48,096 bases of DNA from Acidobacteriota bacterium (GTDB lineage: Bacteria; Acidobacteriota; Blastocatellia; RBC074): NCBI GenBank assembly GCA_022072205.1, contig JAJVID010000185.1, positions 1 to 48,096 of the forward strand, read 5' to 3'. A program made the position numbers and the translations under genes. Below, in pieces: positions 7,545 to 18,970 of the stretch (its first letter is position 1; each line of letters starts with the position of its first letter). Under the pieces are notes generated by a model. The model saw only the letters and a list, made by a program, of their open reading frames with translations, searched no databases and was not told the origin of the DNA.

Positions 7545-8726
7545 TCACGCGGCTTTTTCCAGGTCCTTCGCGTTGAGATGACCTATCAGAAAGCCATCCT
7601 GATCAATGACGGCCAAAAAACCGAGGCTGTTCATTTTCAATTTATGTTGGGCATGTTCGACTGAGGCCCGGACGGTGATGAAGAGCGATTCGTCTATCGG
7701 CTCCATCACCTCGCCGATGGTCAGCTTCTCCCATTTTTCGCGCGGCTCTTCGCGCAACTTGGCTAGCGAGAGAACTCCGTGCAGCCGTCCGTCGCGCGCC
7801 ACAGGAAAAATGGTGTGGCGGTGAGTGGTGAGGATTCGATCAATGAATTCCGCGACTGACAGATCAGGCGTCACGCTCACGACGGGCGATTGCATCACCG
7901 CGCCGACGGCGCCGCTGCCTTCCCACTGCTTGCGATCGTGCGGCTGGGTTTGCTCGCTGGCGAATTGTTGTTCGCGGTGGCGGTAATCGCTTTCCGCCGC
8001 TGATTTCAGGAACACGCCCAGAACCAGCAGCCAGATTGCCACGACAAAATCCTGCCACAATCTTCCGCGCACAGCCGCAAGCGTGATCAGCAACAACCCG
8101 TAAGAGATGAGCAGGTAAGCCAGCCATACCCCCAGCTTCATCGTGGTGCGCGTGGCCGAGAGAATGTCTTTACGCCTGTGCCAGAGGATGGCGCGCAAAA
8201 CTCTTCCGCCGTCCAGCGGCAGGCCCGGCAACAGATTGAACATGGCCAGAAACAGATTGGCTGCGGCAAGGTAGAGAAACGCGGCCTGCGCGGCCATCAC
8301 TTCCTGCGACTCGGCGCTCAGGCTTTGCGCAATGAGCAGCCATAGCAAAAAGAAGACCGCCAGCAGGAACGAGCTTACCGGACCTGCGATGGCGATTCGT
8401 AATTCAGCCATCGGTGTTGGCGGCTCTCCCACCAGTCGCGCCCATCCGCCGAAGATGTGCAGTTGGATGTCGTGAATGCGCAGGCCCTCCATCTTCGCCA
8501 CAAGAGCGTGCGACAATTCGTGAATCAGCACGGAGGCGAAAAAGAGAGCGGTGATGAAAGTTCCGATCAGCAGGTTTTGCCAGCGCGGGAGCGAGGGCTG
8601 GACTTCGGCGACCATCCAGAAATTCGACACCAGCCAGATGTGCAGCGCTGCGACCGGCGGCCAACTGTAATCAATAATCAACGGGATGCCGAAGATACGC
8701 GCGAGTTGAAACTGCTTTAATCGCAT
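7545..8726 (-). CDS. Site-2 protease family (M50) membrane metalloprotease with CBS domains
   Basis: Intramembrane zinc metalloprotease of 393 residues, class SpoIVFB-like. Several membrane helices surround the zinc motif HELSH (69-73) and the third ligand in PLDGGR (Asp172). Further hydrophobic segments run to about 240. A cytosolic tail (about 275-393) carries two CBS repeats, which in this class bind adenine nucleotides and tune activity. Members cleave membrane-bound transcription regulators or anti-sigma factors; the substrate here is unknown. The ATG lies 46 bp downstream of the hydrolase stop in the same direction, without a clear ribosome-binding site. Confidence 0.92.
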   Translation of the reverse strand: MRLKQFQLARIFGIPLIIDYSWPPVAALHIWLVSNFWMVAEVQPSLPRWQNLLIGTFITALFFASVLIHELSHALVAKMEGLRIHDIQLHIFGGWARLVGEPPTPMAELRIAIAGPVSSFLLAVFFLLWLLIAQSLSAESQEVMAAQAAFLYLAAANLFLAMFNLLPGLPLDGGRVLRAILWHRRKDILSATRTTMKLGVWLAYLLISYGLLLITLAAVRGRLWQDFVVAIWLLVLGVFLKSAAESDYRHREQQFASEQTQPHDRKQWEGSGAVGAVMQSPVVSVTPDLSVAEFIDRILTTHRHTIFPVARDGRLHGVLSLAKLREEPREKWEKLTIGEVMEPIDESLFITVRASVEHAQHKLKMNSLGFLAVIDQDGFLIGHLNAKDLEKAA

Positions 8727-8772
8727 ACTGAATGATAGCAGATGCCGGGGCGGTTACGGTTGATCTTTGCCG

Positions 8773-9420
8773 CTAATGTCCGGCGGAATTTCCGCAAACA
8801 AAATTCTTGATCGCTTGCATCAATTCGACGGCGTGGTCGTCGAAGAAATGGCCTGCGCCTTCAATTCGCACAAGCTGAAAGCCGTTGTCCGCAGGCAACG
8901 TGGCCAGAAATTCTTCGAGCGGCGCAAGCGGCGCAATGTCGTCTTCAACCCCGTGTATGAAGAGCTTCGGTTTCTCGCAGCGACCGAGGAAATCCAGGTT
9001 GCTCATCCTCTCGGGCGCGCCGATGGCGATCAACTTGTTCACTCGTTCGTCCGAGCATCCGACTTTCAATCCGACAATCGAGCCGAACGAAAAACCGGCG
9101 ACGATGACTTCACGCGCGTGCGGCTGGCTTTCAAGCAGATAATCAAGCGCGGCGCGCGCGTCGTCGCATTCGCCGCGTCCTTCATCGTATTCGCCTGTGC
9201 TGTGGCCGACGCCGCGAAAGTTGAATCGTAGCGTCTCGAAGCCGCATTCGTTCAAAGCCTTCGCGGCGCGAAAGACGACCTTGTTATGCATCGTGCCGCT
9301 GTGCAGCGGATGCGGATGCAGAACCAGCGCGACTCGCTCGGCCTGATTGTTTTTCGGGCGATAGATCGCTTCCAATCGTCCGTGCGGCGCGGGGATGAAA
9401 AGGTTTCCTGCCGGATACAT
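8773..9420 (-). CDS. Alpha/beta hydrolase (COG2945-like)
   Basis: A 215-residue cytosolic hydrolase of the small dienelactone-hydrolase-like group. The nucleophile elbow is GFSFGS with Ser111, the acid is Asp160 in HGVEDD, and the histidine is His191 in GAGHFF. HPHPLHSGTM near residue 35 supplies the oxyanion-hole loop typical of this group. It starts 3 bp after the alcohol dehydrogenase stop, so the two form an operon. Natural substrate unknown; an ester or lactone is likely from the fold. Confidence 0.88.
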   Translation of the reverse strand: MYPAGNLFIPAPHGRLEAIYRPKNNQAERVALVLHPHPLHSGTMHNKVVFRAAKALNECGFETLRFNFRGVGHSTGEYDEGRGECDDARAALDYLLESQPHAREVIVAGFSFGSIVGLKVGCSDERVNKLIAIGAPERMSNLDFLGRCEKPKLFIHGVEDDIAPLAPLEEFLATLPADNGFQLVRIEGAGHFFDDHAVELMQAIKNFVCGNSAGH

Positions 9421-9423
9421 AAG

Positions 9424-10380
9424 CTAATTCGTCAACAAAACTTTTAGAGTTCCTGGCCGCTCGGCTTCGGCCATCGCTTCGACGCCGTCAGCCAATTTGA
9501 AATCACGCGCGATCAGCGGTTCGACGTCCACTTTGCCTGTTTCGAGCAGCCTGAGCGCATTTTCAAAACGCCCGCAGCGCGACCCGATCACGCTGATCTC
9601 GTTGACGACAATCCTGGAAGTGTCGAGTTCGACCGCACCGTGAAAAGTTGATTTGAGAATGACCGCGCCGCGCGGCCGGACCAAATCCAGAGCAAGTCGC
9701 AAGCCGCTTGCCGAACCGCTCGCTTCGATAACAAAATCAAAACGCGACGCCGGGGTGATGTCGAGCGCGTCGAGTCCTACAGTTTTGATCCCGGCGCGCG
9801 CCGCAAGTTCCAGCTTGCCGGCGTGTTTGCCGATTAAAGTCAGATCGCATCCGACGGTCGCGATTACGCGCGAGATCAATTGACCGAGCTTGCCGTCGCC
9901 GATGACCGCCACGCGATGCGAGTCGTTGATCTCAACCTGATCGAGAATTTCGCAGGCCGCCGCCAATGGTTCGGTAAATACCGCCTGATGGTCGCTGACG
10001 CCATCGGGCACGATCAGCAGGTTTTGCGACGGCAGGCTTAAATATTCGGCGAATGCTCCGTCGCGTCCGTGAATGCCGAGCGCGGTTCGATTCGGGCAGT
10101 GGCGCGGATCGTTCGCGCGGCAAAGACCGCACTGGCCGCAGCCTGTGTTGATCTCGCCGACGACACGTCGTCCGATCTGCGATCTGTCGGGGGAATCTGC
10201 GACGACGCCGACAAATTCGTGTCCGAGCGTGCCGCGAAAGTCGGCATAGCCGCGCACAATCTCGATGTCCGTGTTGCAGATTCCTGCGGCAGTCATACGC
10301 ACCAGCGCCTCGCCGCTGCGGTGTGGGAGCGGAACATCGGCCAGTCGCAGTTTGTTATTTTCAAAGCGTAACGCTTTCAT
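9424..10380 (-). CDS. Zinc-dependent medium-chain alcohol dehydrogenase
   Basis: NAD(P)-dependent oxidoreductase of the zinc MDR family, about 318 residues (shorter than the usual 340). Catalytic zinc ligands are in GICNTD (Cys near 36) and GHEFVG (His-Glu near 55-56). The structural zinc site is CGQCGLC...C (about 82, 85, 88, 96). The Rossmann domain starts at VAVIGDGKLGQL. ATG at 10380 is preferred over the GTG one codon upstream. First gene of an operon with the alpha/beta hydrolase. Relatives include threonine and sorbitol dehydrogenases; substrate not determined. Confidence 0.9.
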   Translation of the reverse strand: MKALRFENNKLRLADVPLPHRSGEALVRMTAAGICNTDIEIVRGYADFRGTLGHEFVGVVADSPDRSQIGRRVVGEINTGCGQCGLCRANDPRHCPNRTALGIHGRDGAFAEYLSLPSQNLLIVPDGVSDHQAVFTEPLAAACEILDQVEINDSHRVAVIGDGKLGQLISRVIATVGCDLTLIGKHAGKLELAARAGIKTVGLDALDITPASRFDFVIEASGSASGLRLALDLVRPRGAVILKSTFHGAVELDTSRIVVNEISVIGSRCGRFENALRLLETGKVDVEPLIARDFKLADGVEAMAEAERPGTLKVLLTN

Positions 10381-10512
10381 CACCGACGTTCATAAGACAA
10401 TCATTCGACGTTTTCAAGCGCCGTCCGCCTCCGAAATCGTGTTGCTGGATTTTTGCCGGACGCTGTGCGATGCTCACTCGCGTAAGAGCTTTTATTCAGG
10501 AGGGGAAATTAA

Positions 10513-10944
10513 ATGTCTACAGTCAAAAACGGCGACACTGTTAAGGTTCATTACACAGGCAAGTTCGACACCGGGGAAGTCTTCGATTCGTCCGAAGGCG
10601 CGGAGCCGCTGGCGTTCACAGTCGGCGGGGGGCAGGTTATTCCGGGGTTCGATCAGGCTCTGGTGGGAATGCAGATCGGCGAAACAAAAGACGTTGTCAT
10701 CGAACCGGAGCAGGCTTACGGAGAGCGGATCGAAGAATTAGTGCAGACCATTGATCGTGGTCAGTTCAACCTCGGCGGCGTCGAGCCGGAAGTCGGCATG
10801 GCTATAGAGATGCAGACCCCTCAGGGGAGCATTCCGCTGGTCATCACCGAACTCACGGACGCGACGGTCACGCTCGACGCGAATCATCCGCTTGCCGGCG
10901 AGCCGCTGCATTTCTCTTTGACGCTGGTCGAGATTGCGGCTTAA
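10513..10944 (+). CDS. FKBP-type peptidyl-prolyl isomerase, SlyD-like
   Basis: A 143-residue prolyl isomerase and chaperone. The FKBP core is split (about 1-70 and 125-143: VKVHYTGKFDTGEVFDSS, VIPGFDQAL) by an insert-in-flap chaperone domain (about 72-122), as in SlyD. The His/Cys-rich metal-binding tail of E. coli SlyD is absent. Strong ribosome-binding site AGGAGGGG ahead of the ATG. Endonuclease V begins 12 bp downstream, so they are likely co-transcribed. Confidence 0.93.
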   Translation: MSTVKNGDTVKVHYTGKFDTGEVFDSSEGAEPLAFTVGGGQVIPGFDQALVGMQIGETKDVVIEPEQAYGERIEELVQTIDRGQFNLGGVEPEVGMAIEMQTPQGSIPLVITELTDATVTLDANHPLAGEPLHFSLTLVEIAA

Positions 10945-10956
10945 ACGCCGGCCATT

Positions 10957-11634
10957 ATGCCTTCGCCTCCATTGCACAACTGGGATTTGACTCCCAGCGA
11001 GGCCGTCGAAGTTCAGAAGCGGTTGCGCACTCTGGTTCAGATCGAACCTCTGGCGCGGCCCGTCAACACGATTGCCGGCGCAGACATCTCGTTCAATAAA
11101 TTTTCCGAGGTCGTCTACGCCGGCATAGTTGTTCTCAGCCTTCCCGATTTGCGGATCGTCGAATCAGCCGGCGTCCGCAGCGTTACGAAATTTCCCTATG
11201 TGCCCGGCTTGCTCAGCTTCCGTGAAACGCCTTCCGTGCTCGAAGCCTGGGACAAGCTCAAAACGAAACCGGATGTGTTGATGCTGGATGGGCAGGGAAT
11301 CGCGCACCCGCGACGTTTCGGCATCGCCTGTCACGTCGGCCTGCTGCTCGACCTGCCGGCCATCGGCTGCGCCAAAAGCATTCTGGTGGGCAAACACGGC
11401 GAAGTCGGACTCGAAGCGGGAAGCAGGTCTCCTTTGGTTGATCGAGGCGAACAGGTGGGCGTTGCGTTGCGAACGAAGAACAAGGTCAATCCGGTTTACG
11501 TTTCACCAGGACATTTGATTGACCTCGATTCGGCGGTGGATTTGGTTTTGCGGTCAACAGGGAAATACCGCCAGCCGGAGCCGACGCGGCAGGCGCATTT
11601 GCTCGTCAATCGGTTGAGAGTCGCAGATCAATGA
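10957..11634 (+). CDS. nfi: Endonuclease V (deoxyinosine 3'-endonuclease)
   Basis: DNA repair nuclease of 225 residues that cuts one phosphodiester bond 3' of deoxyinosine and some mismatches. Family metal ligands are visible: Asp43 in AGADISF, Glu90 in SFRETPSV and Asp111 in LMLDGQGIAHPRRFG. The wedge motif PYVPG is at 80-84. Length is normal. Second gene of the operon with the SlyD-like isomerase. Confidence 0.95.
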   Translation: MPSPPLHNWDLTPSEAVEVQKRLRTLVQIEPLARPVNTIAGADISFNKFSEVVYAGIVVLSLPDLRIVESAGVRSVTKFPYVPGLLSFRETPSVLEAWDKLKTKPDVLMLDGQGIAHPRRFGIACHVGLLLDLPAIGCAKSILVGKHGEVGLEAGSRSPLVDRGEQVGVALRTKNKVNPVYVSPGHLIDLDSAVDLVLRSTGKYRQPEPTRQAHLLVNRLRVADQ

Positions 11635-11635
11635 G

Positions 11636-11729
11636 AGTGAGAGATTGGGGGAGTGGGAGAGCGAGAGAAACTTTTGATTGCGCGCACTCCTTGCCTTTTT
11701 GTCTCCCGCTCCCTCGCTTTCCCGCTCAC
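11636..11729. repeat. Purine-rich / pyrimidine-rich imperfect inverted repeat between convergent genes
   Basis: A G/A-rich arm (about 11634-11670) faces a C/T-rich arm (about 11701-11729) that is its imperfect reverse complement. The structure sits between nfi and the convergent PEGA protein gene and overlaps the latter's stop codon. A CTTTT and a CTTTTT tract lie in the loop. It is probably a bidirectional transcription end. Confidence 0.5.
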
Positions 11730-12580
11730 TTCCGCAATTCAGCGCGCGCGACGGAAATCTTCGCTCCGGGAATGAACAACCTTCGTTCCCAGCTTTCGTA
11801 TCCATTGCTCACAACCAGGATCGTGTGAAATCCCGCGCGCAGTCTGAGCGTGCGCGGGGCGACGCCGCTGTACGATCCGTCAATGTAAACTCGCGCTCCC
11901 CGTACGGAACATTCAACTGTCAGCTCGCCGACGTTCGGCCCCACTATCGGCAAATCCGCGACAATGTCCGGCGTCGGGGGCGACAGTTCCGCTTGCTCGG
12001 CCTCGGATTTTTGAATTGGCTGCGGGTCCGGTTGCTGGCCCGGCGTCTCGCTCTTGGCCGCTGAGCTTGAATTATTTTCGGATGGCAATATGGCGAGCGT
12101 CGCCACGTCCACCGCCGGAGACAGGAAGCGGTTGAGATTCTCGATGGTCAGGTCTTTCGACGAAAGCTCGTGAGAAAACCGCAGACTGATGCGGGGCTGC
12201 TTCGGCCCGGTGAATGGATTGGGAAATTTACTTTTTCGCGGAGGCTCGTTCTTGTCGAGCAGGACTTCCACGCTGCTGTCGTTGACTTTGAAGTATTTGA
12301 TCGTCAGTTCGTCGCCGATCTGGGCGGAGAATTGCGGCGCCTCTTTCGTAGCCTCTCGCTGCACTGCGCCGTCAACCATTTCAAGTCCGCGCCGCGTGGC
12401 CGGGATCGGCAATTTCAACCGCACTATCCTGCCCGTGTAATGATCCGCCAATGCTTTTTTCACGTCACCGTACCAGTCCTCGTCAACCAGCTTTCTGCCC
12501 TGCGCGGAAACGGAAACGGCGAACATTGGGATTACCAGCGCTATCAACAAAACATTTACGCGATGAGTGTAGATTGACAT
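11726..12580 (-). CDS. Secreted PEGA-domain protein
   Basis: A 284-residue exported protein of unknown function. Residues 1-26 are a signal peptide ending SVSAQ. A middle region (about 30-160) has no recognised family. A Ser/Pro/Gln-rich linker (about 165-205) leads to a C-terminal PEGA domain (about 215-284: GELTVECSVRGARVYIDGSYSGVAP). PEGA domains are small beta folds of envelope proteins. Transcribed away from the GWxTD gene's promoter and downstream of it, with a strong hairpin between the two. Confidence 0.8.
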   Translation of the reverse strand: MSIYTHRVNVLLIALVIPMFAVSVSAQGRKLVDEDWYGDVKKALADHYTGRIVRLKLPIPATRRGLEMVDGAVQREATKEAPQFSAQIGDELTIKYFKVNDSSVEVLLDKNEPPRKSKFPNPFTGPKQPRISLRFSHELSSKDLTIENLNRFLSPAVDVATLAILPSENNSSSAAKSETPGQQPDPQPIQKSEAEQAELSPPTPDIVADLPIVGPNVGELTVECSVRGARVYIDGSYSGVAPRTLRLRAGFHTILVVSNGYESWERRLFIPGAKISVARAELRK

Positions 12581-12697
12581 AGGTGACCTCGAAGTTGATT
12601 TGGTATTTGGGTCGGAGCAACGAGGCCCGCGTCGGAGTCGGAGCTTGAGGGGGACTTTGCGGGCATGGGCGGGGGTATTTTACGCCTCAAACGAGGG

Positions 12698-12753
12698 AAA
12701 ACGGAATGGGGAATGAAGCTTTTAGCGCTGCGCTTCACTCCCCATTCCGTTTT
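12698..12753 (-). terminator. Long inverted repeat after the GWxTD gene (terminator-like)
   Basis: A 22-nt arm (12698-12719) pairs with 12732-12753 with one mismatch around a 12-nt loop. AAAA and TTTT at the arm ends give a U-tract in both directions. It starts 13 bp beyond the GWxTD stop codon. Confidence 0.8.
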
Positions 12754-12766
12754 CTGTGATCAGGCT

Positions 12767-14464
12767 CTACTTCACCTGGAATGTGTCTTTGTCGGTCGTG
12801 ATCATCTGGTTGGCGACGTTGTCTTTGATCACCACGTGCACATCGTAAAAGCCCGGCTTGAAATTCTTGAGCGGGATCAGGCGCGCCAGCGTGATCTGTC
12901 GGCTGTTGATCGAACTCAATCCGTTCTTGCCGTCTTCCTTGATTCGCATGACCTCTTTGTCCTTCTGGGTGACCACGTATTCGATGTCCACGCTCGGACG
13001 CAATGTGGCCTGGTCAACCTCGACGTTGTAAACCTGCATGTAAATGCCCAGCGTTTGATCCTGTTTGAATTCGCCGGTCGCGTTCGGAATAACTTTGAGC
13101 GAACCGAGCACGAACTGGCCGCTCGGCAAACGCCCGTTGAGCGGTTCGATCTTCGAAGCGATGATCAAGGTCGAAGTCGAAAGTTTGCCTTCATCGTATC
13201 GTGGGACGACGAAGCCCTGTTTGATCACGCCAGTCTTGCCGCTGTTGACGTCGCGCACGACCAGATCAATTTTGTAATTGCCCGGCGGCAGCACGACGTT
13301 TTTCTGGTAGGCCGACTTCATCTGCATGCCGATAGTGAGCGCTTCGGGCGTGTAGCTGGAAGTCACGACATCCTCGAACAGCCCGGCGCGGCGTCCCGCG
13401 ACGTTCGTGATCTTGGCGTATATGTTGACCGCCGCCTGCGGCAACCCGCCGATCTCTTTATAAACCAGGTCCTCGTTCTCCAACTGCACAGTGAAAGAAG
13501 TCAACACAGCGCTGTCGGTCACGCGAAGCAGATTGATGTTCAGCCCTGCGCTGAGCACGTCGAAGCTGGGTTTCGGCAGATCGGATTCGCCAAGCGCCGC
13601 CAGGTCGTTGAATTTGACCTTCGGTGGACGTTGCAATCTGGCGAGCAGGTCGAGTTTTTCAAACGGATTGTCTTTGGCTCGTTGACCGAAGAGCTGGCCG
13701 CCCTGGCCGCCTCCGCCGAATGCGCCGTAAGCGATGCGGTCGGCTTTGGACGACAGGCCGAGTTGCTCAGCCAGTGTCAAACCCGCGTTCGGAGTGTAAA
13801 GCAACGCGTCTTTTTCATCAGGACTGCGCGCGATGCGGTATTCGCCTGATCCGGTCGGGTCAACGAATTCGATCTCGATGTCGGAGCCGACACCTTCGAT
13901 GTAACGATACCACCAGATTTCAAACGGATAGGTTGACGTCGAACCACCGCCTTCCCAGGTCGGACGGTCGTAGCTGCCGCCCGACGGGTGTGATTCGATC
14001 TGGTCGGCCTTGCCGAACATAATGTAGATGCGCCCGCGGTCGGTCTTCCATCCGGGGATGCCGCTGGTGAAATGCTCGTTGGCGTAGGCGATGCGCTGGT
14101 AATAATCTTCGCGGTATTCGTTGACGTCGGTGTCGGGATCAGGATCGCGCCGGAGCCAGAACTGTTCGATGAACTGTTCGCGCTCATCGTCGGTCTTGAG
14201 CGAGTCAAAGGTCTTGCGCTCTTCATCGGTGATGATCCAGCGGACGTCTTCGTCCTTCCATCGTTTGTAAACGCTCTTGACCCTCTCCTCTTCGCTCTTT
14301 TTCATTCGTTCCTTCCGCTTCTTCTCGTCTCTCTTTTGATCCTGCTTTTCGTCCTGCGCGAAGGCAGTGAACGCGGAAAAGGCGAATGAAGAGAGCGACA
14401 GGGCGAGAATCAGAAACAGCGCAGTGTGGCGGGCAAATGTCCGTTTGAAAAATCGGTGTTGCAT
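12767..14464 (-). CDS. Secreted GWxTD-domain protein
   Basis: A 565-residue exported protein. ATG at 14464 is chosen because it follows a GAGGAGAG site and opens a signal peptide (1-36, ending TAFAQ); the frame stays open another 78 codons upstream without signal-like content. A Lys/Glu-rich segment (37-60) precedes the GWxTD domain: [23 protein letters not shown] then [15 protein letters not shown] (about 145-160). The C-terminal half is beta-rich and unassigned. GWxTD proteins are widespread in Acidobacteriota and some other phyla, with no established biochemical role. Monocistronic, with a hairpin after its stop. Confidence 0.85.
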   Translation of the reverse strand: MQHRFFKRTFARHTALFLILALSLSSFAFSAFTAFAQDEKQDQKRDEKKRKERMKKSEEERVKSVYKRWKDEDVRWIITDEERKTFDSLKTDDEREQFIEQFWLRRDPDPDTDVNEYREDYYQRIAYANEHFTSGIPGWKTDRGRIYIMFGKADQIESHPSGGSYDRPTWEGGGSTSTYPFEIWWYRYIEGVGSDIEIEFVDPTGSGEYRIARSPDEKDALLYTPNAGLTLAEQLGLSSKADRIAYGAFGGGGQGGQLFGQRAKDNPFEKLDLLARLQRPPKVKFNDLAALGESDLPKPSFDVLSAGLNINLLRVTDSAVLTSFTVQLENEDLVYKEIGGLPQAAVNIYAKITNVAGRRAGLFEDVVTSSYTPEALTIGMQMKSAYQKNVVLPPGNYKIDLVVRDVNSGKTGVIKQGFVVPRYDEGKLSTSTLIIASKIEPLNGRLPSGQFVLGSLKVIPNATGEFKQDQTLGIYMQVYNVEVDQATLRPSVDIEYVVTQKDKEVMRIKEDGKNGLSSINSRQITLARLIPLKNFKPGFYDVHVVIKDNVANQMITTDKDTFQVK

Positions 14465-14848
14465 AAGGTTTTCTCTCCTCTCGGTGATAACCAGGCCGGC
14501 CCTCCTGCTAAATTGCAGTTTGGATTTCGTCGTCAGAACGCTGGCAAACTGATTGCTTGCCCATTTCGATGACAATTTTCCCAGTCGGCCTGTCAAAGTT
14601 CTCGAAGCGCGCACGCGCGCGCCTAAGTTCTTATCCGTAACCCGAGTTGGAAGGTTTGACGTGGGCGAAGTGTACGCGAGCCGCGCAAATCGCGTCAAGC
14701 CGGGTTAATTTTAGGAGATTGAACGCGCGATGATCGGTCCATTGATTGCGCTAATGTTCCCCGCCAACATCGAAATTTGACAAGAAAAATGGCTTCTGTT
14801 AGCTTCACGGCCTTGTTTAAGGGCTTTGATCGGTATACTAACCCCATT
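14465..14848. other. Divergent promoter region between the GWxTD gene and the Lol-like cassette
   Basis: No gene is supported in these 384 bp. A TTGACA hexamer is at 14777-14782, and a TATACT (-10-like) is at 14834-14839, only 9 bp before the ATG at 14849. If that box is used, the lipoprotein mRNA would be almost leaderless. An alternating GC-rich tract lies near 14605-14625. Confidence 0.4.
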
Positions 14849-15883
14849 ATGGTTCAAGCGGATTGCTCCCCACAGGAAAACTCGAATGGGCAGGCGCGCA
14901 GTCGTACGCGTCTCGCCGGATTTGCTATCACAATACTGGTCTTAGCCCTCTTGAGCGCCTCTTGCGCCAGCCTGGTCAAAAGTCGTGACAACACGATCCC
15001 AAAGCTGCTTACCCCCCTTGCCGAGGCGAAATTCGATGACCTCACTAAACAGCTCCAGCAATTCACTAATCTGCAATCGCTCCGCTCCTCTCAGGTCTAC
15101 ATCAAGTTCATTGACGCCCAGGCGTCGGAGAAATGGCCGGAAGCCGACGCGATCCTCGCGCTGCAACGCCCTGATAAAATAAGGTTGCTCATCCAGGCGC
15201 CCACCATCAAGACGAAGATCGCCGACATGGCCTCGGAATCGAACCATTTCAAGGTGGCCATATTTTCCGGCGGTTACAGGCGTTTCCTGATCGGCACGAA
15301 TGACGCCGATTACAGCCAATGGAAGGCCAAGCTGGGAGACGCGGGCAAGCAGGCGCTGGCCTCCGCTCGCCCTTTTCATTTCACCGACGCATTGATGATG
15401 CGCCCGCTGGCGCTGAACGACCCGCGCTTCGTCATGGGAATTGAAGAGGCGTTGGTCGAGGAGCCGGACACCCGGCAGGGAGCGAAGAAGGGGGCGAGGA
15501 TACTGCGAAGTTTTTATGTGATCTCGGAGCTTGAGGTTTCGCCAGTAAGCGAGGGAGGGCAAGGGGTGTCGCGCGTCCTTCGCCGTTTCTGGTTCGACCG
15601 CGCGAATGGGGCGCGGTTCGCCCGCCAGCAAATCTTCGATCAGCAGGGGCAGCTTGCGACTGAGGTTCAGTATTCCGGTTACATGAAACTCAACACCGAC
15701 GACGCCCGCGAATGGCCGAGCGTGGTCTGGGTCAGCCGTCCCCACGAAGGTTATTCGGCGCGACTGACTTTCAACGAAGAGAAATTCGAGATCAACGCCG
15801 AACTGCCCGCAACCACTTTCACGCTCGAAAACGCCGATAAATTGCCGGAGACCGATCTGGACAAGCCGGAGAAGAAACCCTGA
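14849..15883 (+). CDS. Putative outer-membrane lipoprotein of a Lol-like cassette
   Basis: A 344-residue predicted lipoprotein. From the ATG at 14849, a basic N-region leads to a hydrophobic helix (about 24-37) and lipobox LSASC with Cys39. The earlier in-frame ATG adds 24 residues before the signal and is less likely. The mature part is beta-rich with lipid-carrier-like segments ([57 protein letters not shown]), resembling LolA/LolB-type half-barrels; this fold call is inference. Four bases separate it from the permease gene. With the ABC genes and LolA-like protein downstream, it probably receives or delivers a lipid or lipoprotein at the outer membrane. Confidence 0.75.
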   Translation: MVQADCSPQENSNGQARSRTRLAGFAITILVLALLSASCASLVKSRDNTIPKLLTPLAEAKFDDLTKQLQQFTNLQSLRSSQVYIKFIDAQASEKWPEADAILALQRPDKIRLLIQAPTIKTKIADMASESNHFKVAIFSGGYRRFLIGTNDADYSQWKAKLGDAGKQALASARPFHFTDALMMRPLALNDPRFVMGIEEALVEEPDTRQGAKKGARILRSFYVISELEVSPVSEGGQGVSRVLRRFWFDRANGARFARQQIFDQQGQLATEVQYSGYMKLNTDDAREWPSVVWVSRPHEGYSARLTFNEEKFEINAELPATTFTLENADKLPETDLDKPEKKP

Positions 15884-15887
15884 ATTT

Positions 15888-16985
<1,098 letters not shown>

Positions 16986-17026
16986 TTCGGCGAATGATTC
17001 GAGATTTGAGGATTTGAGATTTCCGG

Positions 17027-17710
17027 ATGGATGCAATTCTAAAAACTGAAGATTTAAAGATGACCTACCGCGTAGGCAAAGTTGACGTGAACGCCTTGCG
17101 CGGGGTCAACCTGTCGGTCGCGCCAGGGGAATTCGTTTCGATAATGGGGCCGTCTGGCTGCGGCAAATCCACTTTGCTGCACATCCTCGGCGCTTTGCTC
17201 AAACCGAGTGCGGGCCGCGTGATCATTGACGGTGAAGAGCTGGCCGCGATGAGCGACGCCTCGCGCACCGATCTGCGCCGCCGCAAGATCGGATTCGTTT
17301 TCCAGCGGTTCAACCTTTTTCCGACGCTCACCGCCGAAGGGAATCTGAAGTTGGCCGAACACATTCACGGTAATGGCAGGAGCGCAGTGGATGAGAACAC
17401 CCGCCGCGAAATCTTGCAGTTATTGCGGCTGGAAAATAAAATGCGCCATAAACCTTTGGAGTTGTCGGGCGGTGAACAACAACGAGTCGCAATTGCGCGG
17501 GCCATTATCAATCGTCCCGCGATTATTCTGGCGGATGAGCCGACGGGGAATCTGGACACGGAGAACTCCACGATCGTGCTGGATATGCTGCGGAAACTGA
17601 ATCGCGAGCTGAACCAGACGGTCGTCATGATCACGCATAACCCCGAAGCGGCGGCGATAGCTTCACGAACCATCGAGATGCGCGACGGGATGATCGTGAA
17701 GGAGCGATAG
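17027..17710 (+). CDS. ABC transporter ATP-binding protein, LolD/MacB type
   Basis: A 227-residue nucleotide-binding subunit. Walker A is GPSGCGKST (about 41-49), the Q-loop is [10 protein letters not shown], the signature is LSGGEQQR, Walker B is [12 protein letters not shown] and the H-loop is MITHNPE. It powers the adjacent FtsX-type permease. The 41-bp gap to the permease gene holds no terminator, so the two genes are co-transcribed. Confidence 0.95.
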   Translation: MDAILKTEDLKMTYRVGKVDVNALRGVNLSVAPGEFVSIMGPSGCGKSTLLHILGALLKPSAGRVIIDGEELAAMSDASRTDLRRRKIGFVFQRFNLFPTLTAEGNLKLAEHIHGNGRSAVDENTRREILQLLRLENKMRHKPLELSGGEQQRVAIARAIINRPAIILADEPTGNLDTENSTIVLDMLRKLNRELNQTVVMITHNPEAAAIASRTIEMRDGMIVKER

Positions 17711-17738
17711 GCTGACTAGAGACTGAGGCGGCGATTTT

Positions 17739-18116
17739 ATGAAATCCGTTCTGGTTGGAATAAAAAATGTCCTCCTCTGGTCTTACGCTCGTGGGACGTG
17801 GCAATACGACGCGCTTTGCCTGGGGATCGTGCTTGCGGTCTTTCTGGTTCCGAGCAAATATTTCGGCGACCGTGACCGTACGAGACAGGCGAATGAGGCC
17901 GAACTGCATGCGTCAAAGGCTGTCGAAACTTATATCGAAGCCGACGCGTTAAACGCTTTTTTGAAAGAACGAAACAAAGCCGGGCTGTCCGGGAATCCGA
18001 AAGAGGCGGCGCGGCTGTTTTTAAAAGATAGACTCGAAAAGAACGTCGCAATAATTAACATAGAACCTTTCACCACCCCCGATGGAAAGGTGATTTACAA
18101 AATATGGTTCAAGTAG
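17739..18116 (+). CDS. Small single-pass membrane protein of unknown function
   Basis: 125 residues. An N-terminal basic/aromatic segment is followed by one membrane helix (about 23-38, DALCLGIVLAVFLVP), then a charged helical region (about 45-95) and a C-terminal NIEPFTTPDGKVIYKIWF strand pair. Family not recognised, resembling biopolymer-transport-like accessory proteins only in layout. It lies between the ATPase and LolA genes, 28 bp after the former, so a role in the same export pathway is inferred from position only. Confidence 0.6.
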   Translation: MKSVLVGIKNVLLWSYARGTWQYDALCLGIVLAVFLVPSKYFGDRDRTRQANEAELHASKAVETYIEADALNAFLKERNKAGLSGNPKEAARLFLKDRLEKNVAIINIEPFTTPDGKVIYKIWFK

Positions 18117-18167
18117 GAGTCTGTCGGTTGTAACCCTAAAACGCCATACAGGATGGAGAAGTGGTAA

Positions 18168-18881
18168 ATGAAAAAGTTTATTTCCCTGGCAATCATCGCG
18201 GGAATGCTGCTTCTGATGATGGGAGCGGATCGCCGCGCTGACGCCAACGCGCAGCCCCAACTTTTAACCGGCATTCTCAACAAGATGGAGAAGGCCAATC
18301 AGGATTTGAAGAGCCTCAAGGCCGAAATGGTTCTTCAAAAGACCAACACGCAGATCGGCGTCACCGATAACGAATACGGCCAGTTGCTTTACAAGCCCGG
18401 CACGACCAGGACGAAACAGCGGTTGCGGATTGATTACACCAAACCCAGCAAAGACATCGTCTCGGTTGACGGCGACAACTTTACTTTTTACCAGCCGCGC
18501 ATCAACCAGGCCTTCAAGGGCCTCGCGTCCAAGCTGTCGAAAGGCAAGCAGGGCGGGTTCGCGCAGTTCATCGCCGTCGGACTCAACGGCTCGCTCAAAT
18601 CGGCGTCTGGCAAATATCAGGTGAGTTTCGTCAAGGACGAAGCGGTCAACGGTGTGATGACCAGCGTGTTGCGCCTGACACCGAAATCCAACGATCAATT
18701 CACAAGCGTTGAAATCTGGGTCAACCAGCAGAACTGGTTCCCGGTGCAGTTTCGCGGCGTCGAGCGCAACGGCGACCTGACGACGGTCACGCTCAAAAAC
18801 CTGCAGTTGAACGCGGCAGTGCCCGACAACGCGTTCGCCGTCAATTTGCCGGGCGGAACGAAGATCGTGGATAAGTTTTAG
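18168..18881 (+). CDS. LolA-like periplasmic outer-membrane lipoprotein carrier
   Basis: A 237-residue exported protein with a signal peptide (1-28, ending ADANAQ) and a LolA domain: [62 protein letters not shown], and the closing [19 protein letters not shown]. The Lol family carries lipoproteins across the periplasm. As the last gene of the cassette it fits a lipoprotein relay: permease/ATPase, then LolA, then outer-membrane lipoprotein. Good GGAGAAG ribosome-binding site. It is followed by a hairpin. Confidence 0.88.
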   Translation: MKKFISLAIIAGMLLLMMGADRRADANAQPQLLTGILNKMEKANQDLKSLKAEMVLQKTNTQIGVTDNEYGQLLYKPGTTRTKQRLRIDYTKPSKDIVSVDGDNFTFYQPRINQAFKGLASKLSKGKQGGFAQFIAVGLNGSLKSASGKYQVSFVKDEAVNGVMTSVLRLTPKSNDQFTSVEIWVNQQNWFPVQFRGVERNGDLTTVTLKNLQLNAAVPDNAFAVNLPGGTKIVDKF

Positions 18882-18970
18882 CCTCTCGAACGTTGGGCCA
18901 AACATCAGGGCGATTGGATTGACGCAATCGCTCCAAACTTTCTGATCCAAAATCATTCAACGGTTGCCGA

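Noticed and set aside
12665..13849. 394-codon plus-strand frame opposite the GWxTD gene
   Set aside because: Antisense shadow; it begins within the terminator hairpin and has no domain pattern.
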